A stretch of 64,000 nucleotides of DNA from Cellulomonas denverensis (lineage in GTDB: Bacteria > Actinomycetota > Actinomycetes > Actinomycetales > Cellulomonadaceae). Below are positions 26,475 through 33,514 of this stretch, in pieces. The notes under the pieces were generated by a model that saw only the letters and a list, made by a program, of their open reading frames with translations, was not told the origin of the DNA and ran no database searches. Made by a program: the position numbers and the translations under genes. The stretch lies in assembly GCF_012396125.1 (NCBI RefSeq), contig NZ_JAAXOX010000004.1, positions 344,750 through 408,749 on the forward strand, given 5' to 3'. Numbering within the stretch: position 1 is the stretch's first letter; each line of letters opens with the position of its first letter.

Positions 26475-27306
26475 CCACCCTCCGCTGGAGATCCTGGGCC
26501 AGCTCCGCAGCTCGCAGCGCCTCTACCGAGGACGCGTACGCCGTCGTCACGCGCTCCAGTTCCGAGATCAGCTTCTTGATCTGCAGTGCCCCCATAGGTG
26601 GCAAGTTCAGCTCCGAGAGCACCTCCAGGCCACGGAGGTGGTCCAGGATCTGCCCCGCGAAGTCGGGGGCCGGAGTGGACTGATGGGCCATCGCACTGGA
26701 GAGCCACACATCGGCGACCGCCGGGGACATCCCATGGGGCCGCCGCTCGACGAGCACCCGCAGGCGCTCCGGGTCGAGGTCCGAACGCGCAGCCGCCGCA
26801 TCAACGAGGTCGCGCACATGCGAGGGGTCGTGCCTCCGGGTCAGGATCAGGTCGGCGATCGTCCGCGTCGGGGTCGTCATCGGTAGCCCCGCAAGGAAGA
26901 CGAGATCCTGCGCCGGGACCGTGCCGCGGTGAACGCGAAGGCCCTCGCGTGAGGCCTGGTAGCGGCGCGGGAGTGTGAACTCGTGAACATCGGCCGGCAG
27001 ATCCCCGAGCTGGAGTAGCTCGGCCGCACTGGTGTGGCTCACCACGCCGGCTTCGGTGGGCTCCCGTAGGCGCTCGGCAGCCATCCGGGTCGGCTCCAAA
27101 CTCAGCCATGACGCCCTGATCGGTGTGTACTCGTCGACGGCGGCCGAGACCGCGTAGACCCCGTGCGTCGGTCGTTCGAGCAGTCCGTCGTCGACCATCC
27201 GGGTCAGGCGCGCGCGAGGGATCCTGCGCTGAACGGCCTGGGCAGTGGTGAACATCCCCCACTGCTCGGCGGCCAGCTCCAGGACGTCCGCGACAGACCT
27301 AGGCAT
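26458..27306 (-). CDS. AbiEi-family antitoxin and autorepressor
   Basis: A 282-residue antitoxin partner of the AbiEii toxin. It starts with a winged-helix region (VADVLELAAEQWGMFTTAQAVQRR, then GLLERPTHGVYAVS) and continues with the AbiEi antitoxin domain, including SHTSAAELLQLGDLPADVHEFTLP and the R-x-HRGTVPAQD stretch. ATG 27306 is chosen because the upstream extension (MLRMFHSGCNVHS) covers a promoter-like region. On the minus strand TAACGT lies just before the start, flanked by two GTGAAM repeats, suggesting a leaderless, autoregulated promoter as is usual for AbiE systems. Confidence 0.82.
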   Translation of the reverse strand: MPRSVADVLELAAEQWGMFTTAQAVQRRIPRARLTRMVDDGLLERPTHGVYAVSAAVDEYTPIRASWLSLEPTRMAAERLREPTEAGVVSHTSAAELLQLGDLPADVHEFTLPRRYQASREGLRVHRGTVPAQDLVFLAGLPMTTPTRTIADLILTRRHDPSHVRDLVDAAAARSDLDPERLRVLVERRPHGMSPAVADVWLSSAMAHQSTPAPDFAGQILDHLRGLEVLSELNLPPMGALQIKKLISELERVTTAYASSVEALRAAELAQDLQRRVDGDGQ

Positions 27307-27464
27307 GCTGTGAACGTTACACCCCGAGTGAAACATCCGCAGCATGACCGCGGTGTCCCCGCGGTCACGGCTCGGTCGACCAGGAAGGTCGGATGGCGTC
27401 CATCGTTACCCACAGCAGTGCCCTGGGGGGACCGCTCAGCGAGCCGCACGCACAACCCTCACGG

Positions 27465-28949
27465 TCAGGCCAGCGCCGCCAGCTCGGCCACCGAGTCGTA
27501 CCGGCGCACCGAGCCGTCGGCGTCCTGCACCTGCACCGTGAACGCCGGCACCGCCACGTCGACGGTCAGCACCGCCGTGTCGGCCCCGTTCCGCCAGGTC
27601 AGCTCCAGCTGCGACGGGCCGGTCTGCCGGGCGGCGAACTCCCCGGCGAACGCCGGGTGCCGCGACCGGAGGCCGACCAGCCCGAGCTGGGCCCGGGTGA
27701 CCTCGCCGTCGAGCGCCGCGGCCAGCTCGGCCGGGTCGTAGACGTGCCGGTTCACCTCGCGGCCCTGACCGGTGGCGGCGTACCGGGCCATGTCGTTGGT
27801 CCCGGCGAGCAGGCCGACGTAGTAGAGCTGCGGCCGCCCGGGCACGAACAGCTGCACGCACCGGGCCAGCAGGTAGGCGGTGGCGTCCTCGCCGAGCACG
27901 GAGAAGAACGTCGAGTTGATCTGGTGCGGCAGGGCGGCCCAGGCCACCTGCGCCGACGCCTGTGCCGACTGTCCGCCGGTCAGCTGCGCGGCCCGGTCGA
28001 AGATCGCGGCCATCTCGGCCTGGTCCAGCAGCCCCGGCCGCTGCCCGGACGGGCCCGCGTCGATCACGCCGATCCCGTCGTGGGTGTCGAGCACGGTCAC
28101 GGCGTTCGCCGGCCGGATGTCCAGCCAGTGTGCGAGCCGGCCGGCCTCGCCGGTGTCCAGCGCGTGCAGCAGCAGCGGCGGCAGGGCGAAGTCGTAGACC
28201 AGGTCGACCAGCGGGGCGATCGCGGCCTGCTGGGTGTGGTGGGCGTGCACCTCCACCAGGACGGTCAGCCCTTCGGCCCGGGCCAGCGCGGTGATCTCCC
28301 GCACGAACTCCAGGGTGTGCTCGGTCATGAACGAGTCGGTGCCCGGCGTCTTCACCGCGTAGCCGACCGCGTCCAGCCGCACGGTGGACACCCCGCCCTC
28401 GTGCAGGGTGCGCAGGATGCGGCGCAGGTAGTCCTGGGCGGCCGGGTGGTGCACGTCCAGGTCGATCTGGGACGGCATGAACGTGGTCCACACCAGCCGC
28501 CGCTCGCCGTCGGCCCGCTGGTAGGGGGTGAACGGCAGGCCGAGCCGCGGCCGGTAGAAGGAGGTGATGTCCGCCTCGCGGGCCCCATCCGGGAACACGG
28601 TGTCGAAAGTGAGGAACATCCCGTCCGACGGCGACTCGGCGCCCCGGGCCAGCCAGTCGGTGAACTCGGCCGAGTCGGCGGAGACGTGGTTGACGATCAG
28701 GTCCGCGGTGACCTGCACCCCCGCGTCCGCAAGCGCCCGGATGTCCGCCCAACTGCCCAGGCGGGGGTCCACCGTGGCGTGGTCCACCGGGTCGAAGCCG
28801 GCGTCGGCCCCATCGAAGGGCACGAAGAACGGCAGCAGGTGGATCCCGCTGAACACCGACAGCGGACCGTCGGCGAGCAGCTCGCGGATCCCGGCCAGGT
28901 CGCCGCCCAGTCGCTCGGTGTAGGCCAGCAGATGCACTCCCTGGTCCAT
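27465..28949 (-). CDS. sucP: Sucrose phosphorylase, GH13_18
   Basis: A 494-residue GH13 subfamily 18 enzyme that splits sucrose (or a close glucoside) with phosphate into glucose-1-phosphate and fructose. The sucrose-phosphorylase start HLLPFFVPFDGADAGFDPVDH is present; the catalytic set is D193 (RLDAVGYAVK), E233 (VLVEVHAHH) and D291 (LDTHDGIGV), within one residue of the Bifidobacterium enzyme numbering as I recall it. The stretches DFALPPLLLHAL and AHWLDIRPANAVTVLDTHD are near-identical to that enzyme. AGGAGG lies 6 bases before ATG 28949. It follows the racemase gene by 11 bases in the DeoR-controlled minus-strand operon. Glucosylglycerate or sucrose-6-phosphate specificity is less likely but possible. 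Confidence 0.85.
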   Translation of the reverse strand: MDQGVHLLAYTERLGGDLAGIRELLADGPLSVFSGIHLLPFFVPFDGADAGFDPVDHATVDPRLGSWADIRALADAGVQVTADLIVNHVSADSAEFTDWLARGAESPSDGMFLTFDTVFPDGAREADITSFYRPRLGLPFTPYQRADGERRLVWTTFMPSQIDLDVHHPAAQDYLRRILRTLHEGGVSTVRLDAVGYAVKTPGTDSFMTEHTLEFVREITALARAEGLTVLVEVHAHHTQQAAIAPLVDLVYDFALPPLLLHALDTGEAGRLAHWLDIRPANAVTVLDTHDGIGVIDAGPSGQRPGLLDQAEMAAIFDRAAQLTGGQSAQASAQVAWAALPHQINSTFFSVLGEDATAYLLARCVQLFVPGRPQLYYVGLLAGTNDMARYAATGQGREVNRHVYDPAELAAALDGEVTRAQLGLVGLRSRHPAFAGEFAARQTGPSQLELTWRNGADTAVLTVDVAVPAFTVQVQDADGSVRRYDSVAELAALA

Positions 28950-28960
28950 GCCCGTCCTCC

Positions 28961-29629
28961 TCATGCTCCGCCCCGCACCGTTCGTACCAGATCCGCCACC
29001 CCACCGGCCGGCGAGGTCAGTACCGGCACCGCCGACTCCGCCAGACCCGCGGCCTCCGCCATCGACGCCTGGGCCAGCACCACCACATCCGCCTCGGCGG
29101 CGGCCCGGGTCACCGCCGCCGCGACCAGCCGGTCCGCCAGCGCGGTGTCCCCGGCGGCGCGGGCCTGCGCGGCACCCTCCACCACCTCGGCCAGCACCTG
29201 CGGCGGGTGCGCGCCCACCGTCCGGCCGATCAGCCGCCCGGTGGGTCCCAGGGTCGACGCCAGCGTGGCCAGCACGGCGATCCGGCCGCGGGCGCCGGGT
29301 GCGGTGGCGAGCGCGACCGCCTCCCGGGCCATCGCCTCGTCCACCCGGATCACCGGCACCGGCACGGACCCGGCGGCGGCGTCGGTGGCGTCGCCGAGCG
29401 AGGAGCAGGTCACCAGCACAGCGTCCGCCCCGGCCTCGACCAGGTGCCGCAGGTGCCCGGCCACCCCCGCCTCGATCCGCGCCTGCTCACCCCCGGCGAT
29501 CGCCGCCTCCAGCAGCCAGCCGTCCACCACGTGCAGCCGCCGCAGCCCGGGCGCCGCGGCCGCGAGATCGGCGTCGAACCGGGCGGCCAGCGCCGGGACG
29601 GTGTGCAGCAGCCCGACGGTCCCGGTCAC
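28961..29629 (-). CDS. Asp/Glu racemase-superfamily protein
   Basis: A 222-residue protein of the aspartate/glutamate/hydantoin racemase fold. The first half carries VTGTVGLLHTVPALAARFDAD, then VTCSSLGDATDAA with a candidate catalytic cysteine near residue 85; the second half has VVVLAQASMAEAAG, where the second cysteine of true racemases is replaced by Ala/Ser. One missing cysteine argues for a decarboxylase- or isomerase-like role rather than a classical two-base racemase. GTG 29629 overlaps the aldolase stop (GTGA), and the gene sits between the aldolase and sucrose phosphorylase. Function in the pathway is unknown. Confidence 0.72.
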   Translation of the reverse strand: MTGTVGLLHTVPALAARFDADLAAAAPGLRRLHVVDGWLLEAAIAGGEQARIEAGVAGHLRHLVEAGADAVLVTCSSLGDATDAAAGSVPVPVIRVDEAMAREAVALATAPGARGRIAVLATLASTLGPTGRLIGRTVGAHPPQVLAEVVEGAAQARAAGDTALADRLVAAAVTRAAAEADVVVLAQASMAEAAGLAESAVPVLTSPAGGVADLVRTVRGGA

Positions 29630-30519
29630 GCCGCGGTCCACGGCCTGGCCTCGGCGTCCACCACGTCGACCAGCCGCTGCAACCGGGGCACGGACACCTC
29701 GGCCAGCGCGGCGGGCACATCGGGCCGGCCGACCACGTCGCTCCACAGCGCCCGCCCGGCCAGGAACCCGCTGGCCCCGCCCCGGCAGGCCGCCCGGACC
29801 GCACCGAGGAAGTCCTCCGGCTGCACGCCCTGGGACAGCACCACCCACGGGCCGGTGATCGCCTCGCCCAGCCGCGCGCACTCCCGCTCCAGCTCGGCCG
29901 CGGGTGCCCGGCCGCCGAGTGGCACCTGCACCTTGTACAGGTCTGGCCCGATCGGCGACAGTTCGCGGGCGGCCTCGATGATCGCCTCCTCCTGGTTCCA
30001 GGTCCCGGCGGCCAGCTCGGCCTCGGTGGCGCGGACCACGGGCTCCAGCACGGAGAGCACCCCGCGCTCGGCGGCGGTGCGGATGAACTCCCGGGCCAGT
30101 TCGACCCGCTGTGCGCGGCGCTCGTCCCGGCGCCAGATCACCAGCAGCTTGATCGCGACCGCACCGTGCAGGTCGCCGTCGGGCGCGACGACCGCCTGGT
30201 CCAGCCCGGTCTCCTGCACCGGGCCGCCCGGCTCCTGCTCCAGGTCGTCCGCGGCCAGGATCAGACCGCAGGACGGCGGCAGCAGCGCGGCGGCGGCATC
30301 GACGCCGTACACATGGTCGATCAGGAAGCCGGAGGCCAGCGGGCTGAGCGCCCGGGCCACGTCCAGCTTGAAGGCGATCATCGTTTCATCGGGGACCCGG
30401 CCGGCACCGGCCTGGTCGAACATGGTGCGCAGGCTCTCCCGCTGGTCCATCGCCACCATGGCGAGTGCACCGGAGGGCCGGGCGATGGCGTCCAGGGTGG
30501 GTCGGGCGGAGCTGGTCAC
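29626..30519 (-). CDS. Class I aldolase resembling sulfofructose-phosphate aldolase YihT / LacD
   Basis: A 297-residue Schiff-base aldolase. It follows the E. coli YihT pattern along its length: GALAMVAMDQRESLRTMF near residue 17, FKLDVARALSPLASGFLID, AIKLLVIWRRDE, VLEPVVRATE, the lysine K196 in DLYKVQVP, and GGASGFLAGRALWSDVVG. YihT cleaves 6-deoxy-6-sulfofructose-1-phosphate to DHAP and sulfolactaldehyde; LacD cleaves tagatose-1,6-bisphosphate. No other sulfoquinovose gene is recognisable here, so the phosphorylated substrate may be a different acidic or modified ketose. It is the first gene of the minus-strand arm, divergent from deoR. Confidence 0.78.
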   Translation of the reverse strand: MTSSARPTLDAIARPSGALAMVAMDQRESLRTMFDQAGAGRVPDETMIAFKLDVARALSPLASGFLIDHVYGVDAAAALLPPSCGLILAADDLEQEPGGPVQETGLDQAVVAPDGDLHGAVAIKLLVIWRRDERRAQRVELAREFIRTAAERGVLSVLEPVVRATEAELAAGTWNQEEAIIEAARELSPIGPDLYKVQVPLGGRAPAAELERECARLGEAITGPWVVLSQGVQPEDFLGAVRAACRGGASGFLAGRALWSDVVGRPDVPAALAEVSVPRLQRLVDVVDAEARPWTAA

Positions 30520-30570
30520 GGGGGGCCTCCAGGTCTGGGTGTGCGACGCTGCCGGACTCAGTTTGTCCGA

Positions 30571-30601
30571 TGTCGAACATTCTGGTCAATCATGTTCGAC
30601 G
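30571..30601. promoter_or_regulatory. DeoR-type operator between the divergent arms
   Basis: TGTCGAACAT (30571-30580) and ATGTTCGACG (30592-30601) form an inverted repeat with 9 of 10 positions complementary and an 11-base AT-richer spacer. It lies midway between the aldolase and DeoR starts and is the only such symmetry there, so it is the expected site for the adjacent DeoR protein to control both arms. Confidence 0.72.
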
Positions 30602-30629
30602 ATTGACAACCGGAGGCGGTGACCGTTGG

Positions 30630-31448
30630 ATGGCTCCCGTGCGTTACTCCTCCGCCCCGCAGCGCCGCGACGAGCTGCTGCGCCGCCTGCGGGAGGCCGG
30701 GTACGTCTCGTCCAGCACCGCGGCGGCCGAGCTCGGCGTCTCCGAGATGACGATCCGCCGCGACCTCGGCCAGCTCGCCGCCGAAGGGCTGGCCCGGCGG
30801 GTGGTCGGCGGCGCGAGCCTGGTGGACGCCGGCACCGCCCCACCCTTCGACCTGCGCCGGGGCGAGGCCACCCGGGAGAAGGACGCGATCGCCCGTGCCG
30901 CCCTGCCGCTGCTGGCCGGCGCCGAGGTGGTCGCCCTGGACGCCGGCACCACGGTCGCCGCACTGGCCCGGCTGCTACCGGACGGCCTGACCGTGATCAC
31001 GCACTCGCTGCCGGTGCTCGCCGCCTGCACCGAGCGGCCCGATCTGGAGGTGGTCGGCCTCGGCGGCACCTACCACCGGGCCACCCGGTCCTTCGCCGGA
31101 CCCAGCACCCGCGCCGCCCTCGCCGACCTGGCGATCGGCACCGCGGTACTGTCCGCCACCGCCGCCGGGCCGTCCGGCGTCTGCTCCGCGGACGAGTGGG
31201 ACGCCGACACCAAGCGCGCCATGGTGGCCGTCGCGGACCGGATCGTGCTGCTGCTCGACCACCGCAAGCTGGCCGCCCGGGCACCGCTGCGGGTGCTCGG
31301 CCTGGACCAGGCGGACGCGGTGGTGGTGGACGATCAGGCCACCGACGACCAGCTCGCCATGCTGCGCGACCACTGCCCCCGGGTGGTGGTGGCCGGCACC
31401 GGCGACCGGGCCGCCCCGCAGCCGGCGACCGCGAGCGCACGGTCATGA
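30630..31448 (+). CDS. DeoR-family transcriptional regulator
   Basis: A 272-residue DeoR repressor: winged helix with AELGVSEMTIRRDLGQLAAEG at about 30-50, and the phosphosugar-sensing domain with EVVALDAGTTVAALARLL, VITHSLPVLAACTE and VGLGGTYHRATRSFAGPST. The ligand is normally a sugar phosphate from the controlled pathway. I use ATG 30630; a GTG nine bases downstream is also in frame. Its stop overlaps the DUF1537 kinase start as ATGA, so it is the first gene of a three-gene operon with the kinase and class II aldolase. Confidence 0.9.
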   Translation: MAPVRYSSAPQRRDELLRRLREAGYVSSSTAAAELGVSEMTIRRDLGQLAAEGLARRVVGGASLVDAGTAPPFDLRRGEATREKDAIARAALPLLAGAEVVALDAGTTVAALARLLPDGLTVITHSLPVLAACTERPDLEVVGLGGTYHRATRSFAGPSTRAALADLAIGTAVLSATAAGPSGVCSADEWDADTKRAMVAVADRIVLLLDHRKLAARAPLRVLGLDQADAVVVDDQATDDQLAMLRDHCPRVVVAGTGDRAAPQPATASARS

Positions 31449-32722
31449 CCGGTCCCCGGCTGGGCGTGATCGCGGACGACCTGACCGGCGCCTGCGACCT
31501 GGCCGATGCCGTGCGCGATGCCGGCGGACGCGCGGTGGTGATGCTCGGCGTCCCGGAACCCGGCCTGCGCCTGCCGCCCTGCGACTGTGCCGTCGTCGCC
31601 CTGCGCACCCGCACCGCCCCGGCCGACATCGCGGTCGCGGAGTCGGTCGCGGCCGCCCGGCACCTGCTGGCCGCCGGGGCGGGCACGCTCTACCAGAAGT
31701 ACTGCTCCACCTTCGACTCCACCGATGACGGCACGATCGGACCGGTCGCCGACGCGCTGCGCACCCTGGTCGGCGACGGCAGCCCGGCACCGTCGATCGG
31801 CACCCCCGCCACCCCGCGGGCCGGGCGCACGCAGTACCAGGGCCACCTGTTCGTCGGCGACCGGCTGCTGTCCGAGTCCCCGCTCCGGCACCACCCGCTC
31901 ACCCCGATGCACGACCCCGACCTGATCCGGGTGCTCGGCCGCCAGACCGCCCACCCGGTGGCACTGCTGCCCTGGGCCGTGCTGCACACCGCCGACCCGG
32001 CCCGGGCGCTCGCCGACCTACTGGACACCGGCGCGGCCCACGTCCTGGCGGACGCGCTCACCGATGACGACCTGGACCGCCTCGCCGCCGCCCTGCCCAC
32101 CGACCGGCCCGTCCTGCTCGGCGGCGCCGCCGGATTCGCCGCCGCCCTGGCCCGCCGGTGGACGCCGGACCGGACCAACGAGCCGCCGACCCACGCCGCC
32201 GACCCCGGCACCAGCCGCGCGCTGATCATCTCCGGCAGCTGTTCGGCCCGGACCCGGGAGCAGATTGCCCACTTCGACGGACCACGCCTGGACTTGGACG
32301 CCGTGGCCCTGGCCGAGGGACGTCTCACCGTCGACGACCTGGTCGATCGGTTGGCCGACCACTACCGGCACGGCACCGGCCCGGTCCTGGTGTCCTCCTC
32401 CGCCGACCCGGACACTGTGCGCGGCACCCAGGACCGGCTCGGCCGTGACCGCGCCGCCCAGCTCCTCGAACGGGCCGCCGGGCAGCTCGCCGCCCGCGCC
32501 GTGCAGGACCTCGGCGTCCGGCGGCTGCTGGTCGCCGGTGGCGAGACCTCCGGTGCGGTGGTCGGTGCCCTCGGCCTCGGCGTGCTCCAGGTCGGGCCCG
32601 CTGCCGCGCCCGGCGTGCCGTGGATGATCCCGGCCGAGGGCCCGCCGATCCGCCTGCTGCTCAAGTCCGGCAACTTCGGCGACCCGGAGCTGTTCCGCAC
32701 CGCCTGGGAGGTGTGCCCATGA
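31445..32722 (+). CDS. Four-carbon acid-sugar kinase, DUF1537/OtnK family
   Basis: A 425-residue kinase of the DUF1537 family, which phosphorylates 3-oxo-tetronates, threonate or erythronate. The N-terminal domain opens with LGVIADDLTGACDLADAVRDAG, and QKYCSTFDSTDDGTIGPVADAL matches the family's KxDSTLRGN-like site. The C-terminal nucleotide-binding domain has LIISGSCSARTREQI and LLVAGGETSGAVVGALG. Start and stop overlap both neighbours as ATGA. With the downstream class II aldolase it forms the usual OtnK-OtnC pair that yields DHAP. No tetronate dehydrogenase or OtnI isomerase is nearby, so the incoming acid may be made differently. Confidence 0.85.
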   Translation: MTGPRLGVIADDLTGACDLADAVRDAGGRAVVMLGVPEPGLRLPPCDCAVVALRTRTAPADIAVAESVAAARHLLAAGAGTLYQKYCSTFDSTDDGTIGPVADALRTLVGDGSPAPSIGTPATPRAGRTQYQGHLFVGDRLLSESPLRHHPLTPMHDPDLIRVLGRQTAHPVALLPWAVLHTADPARALADLLDTGAAHVLADALTDDDLDRLAAALPTDRPVLLGGAAGFAAALARRWTPDRTNEPPTHAADPGTSRALIISGSCSARTREQIAHFDGPRLDLDAVALAEGRLTVDDLVDRLADHYRHGTGPVLVSSSADPDTVRGTQDRLGRDRAAQLLERAAGQLAARAVQDLGVRRLLVAGGETSGAVVGALGLGVLQVGPAAAPGVPWMIPAEGPPIRLLLKSGNFGDPELFRTAWEVCP

Positions 32723-33387
32723 CCGGCCCCGCCGAACCCCCGGCCGTGACCGCGGCACGACTCGCCGTGGTCGACGCCTGCCGGCACCTCGCGGATCGCG
32801 GCCTGTCCCCCGGCGGCTCCGGCAACCTCAGCCTGCGCGTCGGCGACTGGCTGCTGGTCACGCCCACCGGGTCCAGCCTCAGCCGGGTCCGGCCGGAGGA
32901 GCTCGCGCTGGTCCCGGTCGAGGCGGGCGCCCCCAGCCCGGCGTCGGCACCCGTGCCCTCCAAGGAGGTGCCGCTGCACCGCGCCGTCCTCGCCGCCCGC
33001 CCGACGGCCACCGCCGTGGTGCACCTGCACTCCCCCGCCGCCGTCGCCGCCTCCTGCCTGGACCCTGCCCGGCTGCCGCAGGAGACCGCGACCGGCCCGC
33101 TGCCCGCGATCACGCCCTACCAGGTGATGCGGCTCGGCGAACTCCCGGTCGCCCCGTTCGCCCTGCCCGGCTCCGACGACCTGGCCGAGTCCGTCCGCTC
33201 GCTCGCCACCACCGCGCCCGCGCTGCTGCTGGCCAACCACGGCTCGGTGGTCGCCGGGACCAGCCTGGCCGCCGCGGTGGACCTGGCGGAGGAACTGGAG
33301 GCCGCCGCCCAGGTCGTGCTCCTGCTCGCCGGACTGCCACACCGCCGCCTGACTGCCGCCCAGGTCGCCGCGCTCCGCGCCCGCTGA
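32719..33387 (+). CDS. Class II aldolase/adducin-family protein (OtnC-like)
   Basis: A 222-residue zinc-dependent aldolase/decarboxylase. It has the family opening DACRHLADRGLSPGGSGNLSLR, phosphate-binding TPTGSSLSRV, the metal ligands in AVVHLHSPAAVAAS, and a third histidine in LLLANHGSVVAG. OtnC members decarboxylate 3-oxo-tetronate-4-phosphate to DHAP plus CO2; fuculose-phosphate aldolases are the other close relatives. Its ATG overlaps the kinase stop. A hairpin terminator follows at once, so it ends the DeoR operon. Confidence 0.83.
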   Translation: MTGPAEPPAVTAARLAVVDACRHLADRGLSPGGSGNLSLRVGDWLLVTPTGSSLSRVRPEELALVPVEAGAPSPASAPVPSKEVPLHRAVLAARPTATAVVHLHSPAAVAASCLDPARLPQETATGPLPAITPYQVMRLGELPVAPFALPGSDDLAESVRSLATTAPALLLANHGSVVAGTSLAAAVDLAEELEAAAQVVLLLAGLPHRRLTAAQVAALRAR

Positions 33388-33416
33388 CCCCCGGCCCGAT
33401 CCGGGCCTGCCGGGGG
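33388..33416 (+). terminator. Hairpin terminator after the class II aldolase
   Basis: Arms CCCCCGGC (33388-33395) and GCCGGGGG (33409-33416) form a perfect 8-base stem directly after the stop codon. There is no T-run, as is common in high-GC actinobacteria. Confidence 0.6.
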
Positions 33417-33441
33417 ATGGTGCCCGGCGGGGAGCAGTCGG

Positions 33442-33463
33442 TAATGTGGCAACGTTCCTACAT
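33442..33463 (+). promoter_or_regulatory. Operator A, site 3, with overlapping -10 box, before GH38
   Basis: ATGTGGCAACGTTCCTACAT at 33444-33463 has a perfect left half and a diverged right half. TAATGT at 33442-33447 could be the -10 box, so repressor binding would block the promoter directly. The GH38 start codon is about 50 bases downstream. Confidence 0.7.
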
Positions 33464-33514
33464 CCCGCCCACAGTCGTGCGGAGGGTGCCATCCGCGCCC
33501 GCCGGAGGAGAGCC

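Noticed and set aside
27465..33387. A complete sulfoquinovose (sulfo-EMP) operon
   Set aside because: Only the aldolase resembles that pathway; the GH13 enzyme is sucrose phosphorylase-like, the kinase is DUF1537 rather than PfkB type, and no isomerase or sulfolactaldehyde enzyme is seen.
33446..33514. Earlier ATG start for the first GH38
   Set aside because: It lies inside operator A and just after the -10 box and has no ribosome-binding site; GTG 33515 has GGAGGAG.
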